Numbered from the stretch's first letter, positions 35,642 to 44,604 are shown. The stretch is DNA of 64,000 nt from Bacteroides sp. GM023 (GCF_014750685.1 NZ_JAAXGE010000001.1:704945-768944), one strand, 5' to 3'. Notes: generated by a model from the letters alone, not told the origin. Translations and numbers: made by a program.

Positions 35642-37084
35642 TTATTTTCCTTTCTTTTTATTCTCTTTCTTCATGCGCTTCAATACTTCCTTGAGTGTCT
35701 TTTCATCTTCCTCCCTATGATTGGGACTGGCAAGCAAGTCCTCGATGACGTCCAATCCGAGCGGACTCTTACATTCACTGTTGTATTTGAAGAAATCTTC
35801 TATTTCGTTGCTCATGAGACAGAGAACACTTAGCTTTTCCGTCACTAATTCATACTTCGGGTCGAGCTTGTAGGCCATCTCGTAGTATTCTTTCGCGTCA
35901 TACAGATAGTCGTTTTCCGAATAGGTGGAAGCAACCATATAACACATTTCCACACCGGGATTAAGCTCCATAGCCTTTTGGAAAGCTTCGGATGCCAGGT
36001 CTTCCATTTCTTCCGCCAGATATACTTTTCCTTCTGTCAGGTAGATAAGTCCTTCGTCGGGGCCTAGTTTCTTGGCTTTGTCGCAGAGTTGATGCGCTTC
36101 TTCATATCTTTGCAGATGGGAGAGGGCAAAGGCTTTGCTGGTATATGTGTCTATCAATAAGATAGAGTCTCTGTCTCCTTCTTTTTCAAAGCAGTCGATT
36201 ACTTTGGTATAATAATCGTCGGCTTTCTGCCATTCTTCCTTATTGGCGTAGGACAATCCCATGAACATATAGCCCAGTTCGGGGGGAATCGACTTGTATT
36301 TAATAGCCTTCCGGTAATTCTCGATGGCTTCGTCCGAGTTGTTCAGATAGAAAAAACTATGTGCCTTGTAGGCATAGGCTTCTCCGTAATTTTCGTCGGC
36401 TGCCAGGGCGAAATCACAAGCTTCGATGGTCTTGTCTACATTCTCTTCGATAAAATGGCATTTTGCCAGTCCCATCCAGTAGGAGGGATTGTAAGGAGCT
36501 TTGTCAATCAGTTTGTTGTAAGCTTCGATTGCGACTTCCGTTTGGTGAGTGGCGAATAGATAATCGGCGGTAAGAGCCAGATAATCCTGTTCGTCGGCAT
36601 AGCGGGATTTTCCTTTTTCCAGCCATTCTTTGGCATTTTCAGGATAGCCCAAATCCAGGAAAAGATATACAATATCGGTGATGGTGACAAGATCGTCGGC
36701 ATCTTCTATTGAGTTCAGAAGCTCTTGGGCTTCTTCCAGGTTCCCTTCGTTCAGCAGTAGTTCGGCTTTCAGCATCTTCACGTCAGGTTCGTATTCTTCG
36801 GTGATGGCGGCGGCTACTGTCTTTGCTTTTTGCAGTTTTTGGGTGTCCAGGTAAAGATAAGCCTGTTCTATCAGCAAGTCCGTGCTTCCGGGGTGCAGAT
36901 GAAGTCCGTAACTGATGACTTCCTGCGCTTCGGCAAATTTTCGTTCGGTGGCATACCAGTCGGCAATGTCCGCCAGTTGATCTCCGTCCAGGTAGATTTG
37001 TCGCTCCTCAGCTTTGGCAGCTTCGTAGTTTGTGATTAGTTCGACTAGTTCTTTTCTTGCGGACGGTGAATTTTTTCTCCCCAT
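35642..37084 (-). CDS. TPR-repeat protein
   Basis: The protein of about 480 aa is built almost entirely of TPR helix pairs, for example YNPSYWMGLAKCHFIEENVD and GEAYAYKAHSFFYLNNSDEA. It has no signal peptide, so a cytoplasmic scaffold is likely. The C-terminus is lysine-rich (KRMKKENKKKGK). I prefer the ATG at 37084 (MGRKNSPSARKEL) over the upstream start at 37129, because that start lies inside the terminator-like hairpin at 37115-37162. Confidence 0.88.
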   Translation of the reverse strand: MGRKNSPSARKELVELITNYEAAKAEERQIYLDGDQLADIADWYATERKFAEAQEVISYGLHLHPGSTDLLIEQAYLYLDTQKLQKAKTVAAAITEEYEPDVKMLKAELLLNEGNLEEAQELLNSIEDADDLVTITDIVYLFLDLGYPENAKEWLEKGKSRYADEQDYLALTADYLFATHQTEVAIEAYNKLIDKAPYNPSYWMGLAKCHFIEENVDKTIEACDFALAADENYGEAYAYKAHSFFYLNNSDEAIENYRKAIKYKSIPPELGYMFMGLSYANKEEWQKADDYYTKVIDCFEKEGDRDSILLIDTYTSKAFALSHLQRYEEAHQLCDKAKKLGPDEGLIYLTEGKVYLAEEMEDLASEAFQKAMELNPGVEMCYMVASTYSENDYLYDAKEYYEMAYKLDPKYELVTEKLSVLCLMSNEIEDFFKYNSECKSPLGLDVIEDLLASPNHREEDEKTLKEVLKRMKKENKKKGK

Positions 37085-37114
37085 TTTAATTTTCTCGTTT
37101 TTTTGATTGCTAAG

Positions 37115-37162
37115 ATGGGGCTGTTGCAAAAGTGTTTATTCTCTCTTTTGTCACAGCCCCAT
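37115..37162 (-). terminator. Hairpin between glnS and the TPR gene
   Basis: ATGGGGCTGT (37115-37124) pairs with ACAGCCCCAT (37153-37162), extended by GCAAAAG/CTTTTG. The T-run after it on the minus strand is weak, so it may be an attenuator rather than a full terminator. Confidence 0.55.
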
Positions 37163-37185
37163 TTTATAAAGTCAAGCCGGTTGGC

Positions 37186-38928
37186 TTATTTATTAATCTT
37201 GCCCCACGTATCTTTCAAGCCTACTGTGCGGTTGAAGACCATTTTTTCAGGGGTAGAGTCTTTATCTATATTAAAGTAACCGATTCGTTGGAACTGCAAG
37301 TAGGAGAGTGTCGGCAGGGTTGCTGCGAACTTCTCTATGTAGCAGTCGGGCAATATTTTCAGTGAATCGGGGTTTATAATTTCCTTCATGGCTTCGAGGG
37401 CTTCGCAATTCTTGGCTTCGCGGATAGCGGCCATTTCGTCGCGAGGATTCTCTACTTTCCACAGGCGGTCGTACAGGCGTACTTCTGCTTGCAAACAGTG
37501 GTCGCAGCTTACCCAGTGCAATGTACCTTTCACTTTGCGGTTGGCATCCGGCATACCGCTGCGGGTATTGGCGTCGTATTCGCAATATACTTCTGTAATA
37601 ACGCCGTTCTCGTCTTTCTTGCAGCCTGTGCATTTCACGATATAGGCATTTTTCAGACGTACTTCCTGTCCCGGTGTCATACGGAAGAATTTCTTAGGAG
37701 CATCTTCCATGAAGTCCTCACGTTCCATCCACAATTCGCGGCTGAACTCGATAAGGTGGCTTCCTGCTTCCGGATCTTCCGGGTTGTTGATGGCTTCCAG
37801 TTCTTCTACCTGTCCTTCGGGATAGTTCGTAATGATGAGCTTCACAGGGTTAACGACGGCAGACACACGGATAGCGCGGCTGTTCAGGTCGTCACGGAGA
37901 GAGCTTTCAAGCAGGGCGATGTCATTCAGCGCGTCATAGGTAGTATAACCGATTTTGTCGATAAACTTATGGATGGCTTCCGGTGAGTAACCACGACGGC
38001 GGAAACCGCAGATAGTCGGCATACGGGGGTCGTCCCATCCGTTCACCAAACCTTCTTTTACCAGAGTCAGCAAGTTACGTTTACTCATCAGCGTATAGCT
38101 CAGGTTCAGTTTGTTGAATTCTGTCTGACGGGGACGGTTGTCGTTCAGGTCTTTGCCTTCTTTCAGCCAGTCGATGAAGAGGTCGTAGAGCGGACGGTGT
38201 ACCACAAATTCGAGGGTACACAGTGAATGGGTCACTCCTTCAAAGAAGTCACTCTGTCCGTGGGCGAAGTCGTACATCGGATAGGCTTTCCAGGTAGTGC
38301 CCGTACGGTGGTGCGGATGATTCACTACACGATAGATAATCGGGTCGCGGAAGTGCATATTCGGGTTTGCCATGTCAATCTTGGCACGGAGCACCATAGC
38401 ACCTTCTTCAATCTCGCCGGTGTTCATCTTTTTGAAAAGCTCTAGGCTTTCTTCGATGGGGCGGTTCCGGTAAGGGCTTTCCACGCCCGCCTGGGTGGGA
38501 GTACCTTTCTGTTGTGCGATCAGTTCAGAACTCTGTTCGTCGATATATGCTTTTCCTTCCTCTATCAGGCGGATAGCGAAGTCCCATAATTGCTGGAAAT
38601 AATCGGAAGCGTAGTATTCATTTCCCCAACGGTAGCCTAACCACTGGATATCCTCTTTGATGGCTTCTACATATTCCACATCTTCCTTGGTAGGGTTTGT
38701 GTCGTCGAAACGAAGGTTGCATACACCGCCATGTTTTTCTGCGATGCCGAAATCAAGGCAAATAGCTTTGGCATGGCCGATGTGAAGGTATCCGTTAGGT
38801 TCGGGCGGGAAACGTGTCTGCACTTTTCCACCGTTTTTACCTTCTTTCAAGTCTTTCTCTACTGCCTGTTCTATAAAGTTCAGGCTTTTCTTTTCACCTG
38901 CTACTTCTTCGTTTTTAATATCTGTCAT
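37186..38928 (-). CDS. glnS: Glutaminyl-tRNA synthetase
   Basis: The 580-aa class I synthetase has the HIGH motif in RFPPEPNGYLHIGHAKAI and the KMSKS equivalent in LSYTLMSKRNL. GlnRS rather than GluRS is indicated by the two-barrel C-terminal anticodon domain (about residues 340-560) and FDDTNPTKEDVEYVEAI. It charges tRNA-Gln directly. The length is close to E. coli GlnRS (554 aa). A -7 box (TACTTTTG) is at 38967-38960 on the minus strand. Confidence 0.97.
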   Translation of the reverse strand: MTDIKNEEVAGEKKSLNFIEQAVEKDLKEGKNGGKVQTRFPPEPNGYLHIGHAKAICLDFGIAEKHGGVCNLRFDDTNPTKEDVEYVEAIKEDIQWLGYRWGNEYYASDYFQQLWDFAIRLIEEGKAYIDEQSSELIAQQKGTPTQAGVESPYRNRPIEESLELFKKMNTGEIEEGAMVLRAKIDMANPNMHFRDPIIYRVVNHPHHRTGTTWKAYPMYDFAHGQSDFFEGVTHSLCTLEFVVHRPLYDLFIDWLKEGKDLNDNRPRQTEFNKLNLSYTLMSKRNLLTLVKEGLVNGWDDPRMPTICGFRRRGYSPEAIHKFIDKIGYTTYDALNDIALLESSLRDDLNSRAIRVSAVVNPVKLIITNYPEGQVEELEAINNPEDPEAGSHLIEFSRELWMEREDFMEDAPKKFFRMTPGQEVRLKNAYIVKCTGCKKDENGVITEVYCEYDANTRSGMPDANRKVKGTLHWVSCDHCLQAEVRLYDRLWKVENPRDEMAAIREAKNCEALEAMKEIINPDSLKILPDCYIEKFAATLPTLSYLQFQRIGYFNIDKDSTPEKMVFNRTVGLKDTWGKINK

Positions 38929-38959
38929 AACGATTTATGTTAATACATGATTCAGGCTA

Positions 38960-38967
38960 CAAAAGTA
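38960..38967 (-). promoter_or_regulatory. Promoter -7 box of glnS
   Basis: TACTTTTG reads on the minus strand 31 bp before the glnS start codon. No clear -33 box is seen. Confidence 0.5.
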
Positions 38968-38978
38968 GGACATTTTTT

Positions 38979-39791
38979 TTATTTAACCGGAATATAACCG
39001 CTCTTTTTTATAATGTCCTGTCCGTCGGGTGAAAGAATATATTGAATCAGGGGATCGACTTGTTCTTTGTTCTTTACATTATAATAGTAGTAAAGGGGGC
39101 GTACGATGGGGTAGGTCTTGTTGGTGGCGTTCTCTACTGTGGGGGTGGCGTAGTGGCTACCGTCATAGGATACGGAGAGTGTCTTGACGCGGGGAGACAC
39201 GTACGCCAGTCCGACGTATCCGATGGCTCCTTTGGTCTGGCTGACGGACTGGATGATGGCACCCGTTGCCGGCATGGAAAGGCTGCTCGCCATATAGTTC
39301 TTGTTTTTCAGGACACTCTCTTTGAAAAATTCATAAGTACCGGAAGATGTTTCGCGGGAGTAAACCACTATTTTGCGGTCGTCTCCACCCACCTGTTTCC
39401 AGTTGGTTATCTTTCCCCGGAAGATGTCTTCCAGTTGCTGGCGGGTGAGCTGCTTCACCGGGTTGGAGGGGTGTACCACTACGGCAAGGGCATCATAGGC
39501 TACGATTACTTCGTTCACTTCTTCTCCTGCCGCTTTGATTTTCATCTTTTCGCTGAATTTTATCGGGCGCGAAGCCATTGCGATGTCCGTAGTGTTATCC
39601 ATCAAAGCGGAGATGCCGACACCGGTTCCGCCACCGGTGACGGTGACACGGGCATCGGGCTGCTGGTTCATAAACCGTTCTGCTGTCTGCTGGGCGACAG
39701 GCAATACCGTGTCGCTGCCTTTGATACGTTGTGCACTGGCAGTAATTGCGAACAGCGAAAGGGCTATTAGTAAGTTTCTTCTTATTTTCAT
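38979..39791 (-). CDS. pstS: Phosphate ABC transporter, substrate-binding protein
   Basis: The 270-aa protein has a signal peptide (LLIALSLFAITASAQ) and then GSDTVLPVAQQTAERF, VTGGGTGVGISALM, LTRQQLEDIFRGKITNWKQV and YSRETSSGTYEFF, the phosphate-binding loops of PstS-like proteins. It binds phosphate in the periplasm for PstCAB. It is transcribed away from pstC, with a 177-bp shared control region containing candidate Pho boxes. Confidence 0.95.
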   Translation of the reverse strand: MKIRRNLLIALSLFAITASAQRIKGSDTVLPVAQQTAERFMNQQPDARVTVTGGGTGVGISALMDNTTDIAMASRPIKFSEKMKIKAAGEEVNEVIVAYDALAVVVHPSNPVKQLTRQQLEDIFRGKITNWKQVGGDDRKIVVYSRETSSGTYEFFKESVLKNKNYMASSLSMPATGAIIQSVSQTKGAIGYVGLAYVSPRVKTLSVSYDGSHYATPTVENATNKTYPIVRPLYYYYNVKNKEQVDPLIQYILSPDGQDIIKKSGYIPVK

Positions 39792-39833
39792 AATGATTCT
39801 TTGTTTATTGCTGGTGCAAATAAAGCAATCGGA

Positions 39834-39851
39834 TATTACATTTCTGTTTCA
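39834..39851 (-). promoter_or_regulatory. Candidate Pho box for pstS
   Basis: On the minus strand TGAAACA (39851-39845) and TGTAATA (39840-39834) are direct repeats 11 bp apart, the spacing used by PhoB sites. Confidence 0.5.
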
Positions 39852-39871
39852 TGCGGCGGGGAAACGATACT

Positions 39872-39900
39872 TGTAATACAAATGTAACAGGATTGAAACA
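39872..39900 (+). promoter_or_regulatory. Candidate triple Pho box for pstCAB
   Basis: TGTAATA (39872), TGTAACA (39883) and TGAAACA (39894) are direct repeats with an exact 11-bp step. They use the same words as the pstS-facing pair. A -7-like TTTCTTTG follows near 39950. Confidence 0.5.
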
Positions 39901-39968
39901 TTTCCTTCAAATGTTAGTCACACCCCCTTAATAAGGAGATGCTTTCTTTGCATCAGAAATCAAGAGGT

Positions 39969-41165
39969 ATGAAAAAGGTTTTAGAAAGGATTATAGAAGG
40001 AGTTTTGACTTGTAGCGGCTTCGTAACAAGTATTACTATTTTGCTGATTGTGCTTTTCCTGTTTACAGAGGCTTTCGGATTGTTTAAGAGCAAGGTAATC
40101 GAGGAAGGGTATGTGTTGGCATTGAATAAGACAAATAAGGTAAGCGTATTGAGTCCTGAACAGATAAAGAATGTGTTCGACGAGGAGATAACGAACTGGA
40201 AAGAGCTCGGTGGGGATGATCTTCCTATCCGGGTGTTTCGTTTGGAAGATATTACGCAGTATTATACGGAAGAAGAACTCGGCCCTGCTTATGAGTATGC
40301 AGGGGATAAAATCACGGAACTGGTAGAGAAAACGCCCGGTATCGTGGCATTCGTACCGCAGAAATTCATTGTCCAACCGGATGCGGTGCATTTCATAGAG
40401 GACAATACGATTTCCGTGAAAGATGTGTTTGCGGGTGCCGAATGGTTTCCGACGGCTACTCCGGCAGCGCAATTCGGCTTTCTGCCCTTGATTACCGGTA
40501 CGTTATGGGTGAGCTTGTTCGCCATTCTTTTTGCTTTGCCGTTCGGCTTGTCGGTTTCTATCTATATGTCCGAAGTGGCAAATCCGAAAGTGCGGAACTG
40601 GCTGAAACCTATTATCGAATTGTTGAGCGGTATTCCTTCCGTAGTCTATGGCTTTTTCGGGCTGATTGTCATTGTGCCGATGATTCAGAAAGTTTTTAAT
40701 CTTCCGGTAGGGGAGAGCGGATTGGCGGGCAGTATCGTGCTGGCTATTATGGCGCTGCCTACCATTATAACGGTGACGGAAGATGCGATGAGGAATTGCC
40801 CGCGTTCCATGCGGGAAGCGAGCCTGGCGCTGGGAGCTACGCAATGGCAGACTATCTATAAGGTGGTGATTCCGTATTCCATATCGGGGATTACTTCGGG
40901 CGTGGTGCTCGGCATCGGACGTGCTATCGGAGAGACGATGGCGGTATTGATGGTGACGGGTAACGCGGCTGTGATTCCGACAACGATTCTCGAACCGTTG
41001 CGAACCATTCCGGCTACTATCGCGGCGGAGTTGGGAGAAGCGCCGGCGGGCGGGCCTCATTATCAGGCTTTGTTCCTGCTGGGTGTCGTTCTGTTCTTCA
41101 TTACATTGATTATCAACTTTAGTGTGGAGTATATTTCCTCTAAAGGATTAAAACGTAGCAAATAA
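39969..41165 (+). CDS. pstC: Phosphate ABC transporter permease PstC with PstS-like insert
   Basis: The permease of about 398 aa has a first membrane helix (about residues 15-37). A periplasmic insert of about 115 residues follows, then the usual permease domain with GTLWVSLFAILFALPFGLSV and the EAA loop MREASLALGATQWQTIYKVV. The insert resembles part of PstS: LSPEQIKNVFDEEITNWKEL matches LTRQQLEDIFRGKITNWKQV of the neighbouring pstS. The upstream frame begins at 39939, but the ATG at 39969 gives the basic-then-hydrophobic N-terminus. Confidence 0.94.
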   Translation: MKKVLERIIEGVLTCSGFVTSITILLIVLFLFTEAFGLFKSKVIEEGYVLALNKTNKVSVLSPEQIKNVFDEEITNWKELGGDDLPIRVFRLEDITQYYTEEELGPAYEYAGDKITELVEKTPGIVAFVPQKFIVQPDAVHFIEDNTISVKDVFAGAEWFPTATPAAQFGFLPLITGTLWVSLFAILFALPFGLSVSIYMSEVANPKVRNWLKPIIELLSGIPSVVYGFFGLIVIVPMIQKVFNLPVGESGLAGSIVLAIMALPTIITVTEDAMRNCPRSMREASLALGATQWQTIYKVVIPYSISGITSGVVLGIGRAIGETMAVLMVTGNAAVIPTTILEPLRTIPATIAAELGEAPAGGPHYQALFLLGVVLFFITLIINFSVEYISSKGLKRSK

Positions 41166-41166
41166 C

Positions 41167-42042
41167 ATGGAAATAAGAAGTAATAATAAGGCTAAGCATC
41201 GTTCGCAGAAGATTGCTTTCGGGATATTCCGACTGTTGAGTCTTTGCATCGTGCTGATATTGTTCGCGATTTTGGGCTTCATTATTTATAAGGGGAGCGG
41301 TGCTATCAGTTGGGAGTTCCTCACATCGTCTCCTACGGACGGGATGACAGGGGGCGGCATCTGGCCGGCTATCGTCGGAACTTTCTATCTGATGACGGGC
41401 AGTGCGCTGTTTGCTTTCCCGATAGGGGTGATGAGTGGAATTTATATGAATGAATATGCGCCGAAAGGGAAGTTGGTACGCTTTATACGGGTGATGACCA
41501 ATAACCTGAGCGGTATTCCTTCTATCGTGTTCGGTCTGTTCGGTATGGCGCTGTTTGTCAATTACATGAGTTTTGGAGATAGTATCCTGGCGGGGTCTTT
41601 GACATTAGGTTTGCTTTGCGTACCTTTGGTCATTCGGACAACGGAAGAAGCCTTGAAAGCAATTCCCGACAGTATGCGTGAAGGCAGCCGGGCGTTGGGA
41701 GCGACAAAGTTGCAGACTATCTGGCACGTGATTCTGCCGATGGGAATGCCGAATATTATCACAGGATTGATTTTGGCATTGGGACGTGTCTCGGGTGAGA
41801 CGGCTCCGATTCTGTTTACTTGTGCCGCATACTTCCTGCCGCAGTTGCCGACCAGTATCCTGGATCAGTGTATGGCGTTGCCTTATCATTTGTATGTGAT
41901 TTCTACGAGTGGAACGGATATGGAAGCGCAGTTGCCATTGGCCTACGGTACGGCATTGGTGCTGATTGTGATTATCTTGCTGGTGAACCTGCTGGCAAAT
42001 GCATTGAGAAAATATTTTGAGAAAAGAGTAAAAACGAATTGA
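41167..42042 (+). CDS. pstA: Phosphate ABC transporter permease PstA
   Basis: The 291-aa permease has about six membrane helices and the EAA-loop sequence DSMREGSRALGATKLQTIW. The family marker GGGIWPAIVGTFYLMTGSAL opens the permease domain. It pairs with PstC to form the phosphate channel. It starts one base after the pstC stop, so the two are translated together. Confidence 0.96.
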   Translation: MEIRSNNKAKHRSQKIAFGIFRLLSLCIVLILFAILGFIIYKGSGAISWEFLTSSPTDGMTGGGIWPAIVGTFYLMTGSALFAFPIGVMSGIYMNEYAPKGKLVRFIRVMTNNLSGIPSIVFGLFGMALFVNYMSFGDSILAGSLTLGLLCVPLVIRTTEEALKAIPDSMREGSRALGATKLQTIWHVILPMGMPNIITGLILALGRVSGETAPILFTCAAYFLPQLPTSILDQCMALPYHLYVISTSGTDMEAQLPLAYGTALVLIVIILLVNLLANALRKYFEKRVKTN

Positions 42043-42052
42043 GTAAGTATAT

Positions 42053-42811
42053 ATGGATACAGTGAAAATAGATGCGCGTGAAGTGAACTTCTGGTATGGT
42101 AATTTCCATGCGTTGAAGGGCATCAGTATGCAGATTGAAGAGAAGTCGGTCGTTGCCTTTATCGGCCCTTCCGGTTGCGGAAAGTCTACCTTTCTCCGGC
42201 TTTTCAACCGCATGAACGATTTGATTCCCGATACCCGCCTGGAAGGGGAAATCCGTATCGACGGACAGAATATCTATGCGAAGGGCGTGGAAGTGGACGA
42301 GTTGCGCAAGAATGTGGGAATGGTGTTCCAGCGTCCCAATCCTTTTCCGAAAAGCATCTTCGAGAATGTGGCTTACGGACTTCGGGTGAATGGGGTAAAA
42401 GATAACGCTTTCATCCGTCAGCGCGTGGAAGAAACACTGAAAGGTGCGGCTTTGTGGGATGAAGTGAAGGATAAGTTGAAGGAATCGGCTTATGCACTCT
42501 CCGGCGGGCAGCAGCAGCGTCTTTGCATTGCCCGTGCGATGGCGGTATCTCCTTCGGTGCTGTTGATGGACGAGCCTGCGTCTGCGCTCGACCCAATTTC
42601 TACGGCGAAAGTGGAGGAGTTGATTCATGAACTGAAAAAGGACTATACGATTGTCATCGTCACGCACAATATGCAGCAGGCAGCCCGTGTCAGTGATAAG
42701 ACGGCTTTCTTTTATTTGGGTGAAATGGTGGAGTTCGACCAGACGAAAAAGATATTCACCAATCCGGAGAAAGAGGCTACGCAGAATTACATAACGGGAC
42801 GCTTCGGATAA
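42053..42811 (+). CDS. pstB: Phosphate ABC transporter ATPase
   Basis: The 252-aa ATPase has Walker A ([19 protein letters not shown]), the PstB-specific [20 protein letters not shown], the signature [16 protein letters not shown] and Walker B ([13 protein letters not shown]). It drives phosphate import through PstCA. It starts 10 bp after pstA. A 30-bp dispersed inverted repeat separates it from phoU. Confidence 0.98.
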   Translation: MDTVKIDAREVNFWYGNFHALKGISMQIEEKSVVAFIGPSGCGKSTFLRLFNRMNDLIPDTRLEGEIRIDGQNIYAKGVEVDELRKNVGMVFQRPNPFPKSIFENVAYGLRVNGVKDNAFIRQRVEETLKGAALWDEVKDKLKESAYALSGGQQQRLCIARAMAVSPSVLLMDEPASALDPISTAKVEELIHELKKDYTIVIVTHNMQQAARVSDKTAFFYLGEMVEFDQTKKIFTNPEKEATQNYITGRFG

Positions 42812-42817
42812 TATATT

Positions 42818-42897
42818 AGGCACGGATTTCACGGATTGCACGGTTGCTTTATGCAATCATAATTCTAAGAATCGTGTAATCCGTGAAATCCGTGCCT
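42818..42897. repeat. Dispersed inverted repeat, copy 2, between pstB and phoU
   Basis: AGGCACGGATTTCACGGATT at the start of 42818-42843 pairs with 42873-42897. The arms are nearly identical to those at 34881-34961. It could adjust phoU expression relative to pstB or stabilise the 3' end of pstB mRNA. Confidence 0.75.
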
Positions 42898-42941
42898 GAA
42901 ATGTAGAAGAAAGAATATTAATCATTTATATATAATAGACT

Positions 42942-43631
42942 ATGGTAAAGTTTATAGAATCGGAACTCATCCTGTTGAAGAAGGAAGTGGATGAAATGTG
43001 GACATTGGTGTACAATCAGCTTGACCGTGCCGGGGAGGCTGTGTTGACACTTGATAAGGAACTGGCTCAACAGGTGATGGTTCGTGAACGCAGGGTGAAT
43101 GCTTTCGAGTTGAAGATAGACAGTGACGTGGAAGATATTATTGCCTTATACAATCCGGTGGCAATCGACCTTCGTTTTGTGTTGGCGATGCTGAAGATTA
43201 ATACAAACCTGGAGCGTTTGGGTGACTTTGCAGAGGGGATCGCTCGTTTTGTGATTCGCTGTAAGGAGCCGGTGCTCGATGCGGAACTGATGAACCGTCT
43301 TCGTTTGGCGGAAATGCAGGCGGAGGTATTGTCGATGCTCGAACTGGCGAAGCGTGCCTTGAATGAAGAGAGCATCGAACTGGCAGCGGGTGTATTTGCT
43401 AAAGATAATCTCTTGGACGAAATCAATGCGGAAGCCACCGGAATCCTGGCGAACTATATCATTGAACATCCGGAGACTGCACTTACCTGCGTCGACCTGG
43501 TCAGCGTATTCCGTAAGATGGAACGCTCAGGCGACCACATCACGAATATAGCCGAAGAGATCGTCTTTTTCGTTGATGCAAAGGTCTTGAAACATCGTGG
43601 AAAAACGGAGGAACACTATCCCGAGAAATAA
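42942..43631 (+). CDS. phoU: Phosphate transport regulator PhoU
   Basis: The 229-aa protein is built of two three-helix PhoU repeats. The metal-site motifs are visible: FELKIDSDVEDIIALYNPVA with DLRFVLAMLKINTNLERLGD in the first half, and VDLVSVFRKMERSGDHITNI in the second. It couples Pst transport to the PhoR/PhoB-type sensor. It follows pstB in the same operon, after the inverted repeat. Confidence 0.95.
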   Translation: MVKFIESELILLKKEVDEMWTLVYNQLDRAGEAVLTLDKELAQQVMVRERRVNAFELKIDSDVEDIIALYNPVAIDLRFVLAMLKINTNLERLGDFAEGIARFVIRCKEPVLDAELMNRLRLAEMQAEVLSMLELAKRALNEESIELAAGVFAKDNLLDEINAEATGILANYIIEHPETALTCVDLVSVFRKMERSGDHITNIAEEIVFFVDAKVLKHRGKTEEHYPEK

Positions 43632-43680
43632 ATATTTGCATATTTTTAAACAGAAATTAGTGCTCCTTAGAAATTTGTCT

Positions 43681-43688
43681 TATATTTG
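43681..43688 (+). promoter_or_regulatory. Possible promoter between phoU and ribE
   Basis: TATATTTG is a full -7 match; the -33 box (TTAG at 43657) is poor. Downstream, GTAAC/GTTAC can form a small hairpin around 43696-43712. No gene follows before the terminator at 43873. Confidence 0.35.
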
Positions 43689-43780
43689 TCTCCTGTAACG
43701 GACAGGTTACGGGTGTTCTTGCTCAAATGATAATAAATCCAAAGAATTTTCAAAAAGATGTTATATGACATGTTTTATAA

Positions 43781-43813
43781 TTTGGATAATATCGGTAAAA
43801 GCACCTATATTTG
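43781..43813 (+). promoter_or_regulatory. Strong consensus promoter in the phoU-ribE gap
   Basis: TTTG (43781-43784) and TATATTTG (43806-43813) are 21 bp apart, a full consensus match. The predicted start near 43820 lies about 90 nt before a terminator, with no protein gene in between. Confidence 0.6.
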
Positions 43814-43819
43814 CACCGT

Positions 43820-43909
43820 TATCCTGAAAACAATCTTTTTACCTTAAAAAAAACTAATACCTATTGAAAACTGAAAAATGGAGCTTTGTGAAAAGCCCCA
43901 TTTTTTTTT
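43820..43909 (+). ncRNA. Candidate small RNA of about 90 nt
   Basis: This stretch runs from a consensus promoter to a strong terminator (AATGGAGCTTT/AAAGCCCCATT then T9) and contains no reading frame of note. It could equally be a short terminated leader. Only the promoter and terminator are seen directly. Confidence 0.4.
43873..43909 (+). terminator. Terminator upstream of ribE
   Basis: AATGGAGCTTT pairs with AAAGCCCCATT with one mismatch and is followed by nine T. Confidence 0.8.
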
Positions 43910-43940
43910 GCTCTTATTTTCTTTCCTGCCAGCTTATTTG

Positions 43941-43948
43941 TATCTTTG
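43941..43948 (+). promoter_or_regulatory. Promoter -7 box of ribE
   Basis: TATCTTTG lies 52 bp before the ribE start codon and after the terminator, giving ribE its own promoter. Confidence 0.55.
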
Positions 43949-44000
43949 AGCCGTATATAAAATGGTGTAATAGAATTGTATTAAATAAGTAAATAACATT

Positions 44001-44603
44001 ATGTTTTCCGGAATCGTAGAAGAATATGCTACCTTGGTAGCGCTGGTGAAAGACCAGGAGAATATACACTTTACATTTAAGTGTTCGTTTGTGAATGAGT
44101 TGAAAATCGATCAGAGTATTTCTCATAACGGCGTATGTCTGACAGTAGTAAGCATGACGGATGAAACGTATACGGTGACTGCCATGAAGGAAACGCTGGA
44201 ACGTTCTAACCTGGGCCTGCTGAAGGTGGGAGATAAGGTGAACGTAGAGCGTAGCATGATGATGAACGGTCGTCTGGATGGTCATATCGTGCAGGGACAT
44301 GTGGATCAGACTGCTACTTGCATTGATATAAAGGACGCGGAAGGAAGCTGGTACTTCACTTTCCAATATGCGTGTGACAAGGAGATGGCGAAACGCGGAT
44401 ATATCACTGTGGATAAAGGTTCGGTGACTGTGAACGGTGTCAGCCTGACGGTATGTAATCCTACGGATGATACATTCCAGGTGGCTATCATTCCTTATAC
44501 TTATGAACATACCAACTTCCATACGTTTGCCATCGGCAGTGTGGTGAATATCGAATTCGATATTATTGGTAAGTATATCAGTAGAATGATTCAATATAAG
44601 TAA
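44001..44603 (+). CDS. ribE: Riboflavin synthase alpha chain
   Basis: The 200-aa protein has two lumazine-binding repeats. It opens MFSGIVEEYATL and has SISHNGVCLTVVSM in the first half, matched by GSVTVNGVSLTVCNP in the second. It converts two dimethyl-ribityl-lumazine molecules into riboflavin. The nitroreductase gene starts one base after its stop; that is a flavin-using enzyme, so the pairing makes functional sense. No FMN riboswitch is recognisable upstream. Confidence 0.96.
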   Translation: MFSGIVEEYATLVALVKDQENIHFTFKCSFVNELKIDQSISHNGVCLTVVSMTDETYTVTAMKETLERSNLGLLKVGDKVNVERSMMMNGRLDGHIVQGHVDQTATCIDIKDAEGSWYFTFQYACDKEMAKRGYITVDKGSVTVNGVSLTVCNPTDDTFQVAIIPYTYEHTNFHTFAIGSVVNIEFDIIGKYISRMIQYK

Positions 44604-44604
44604 G

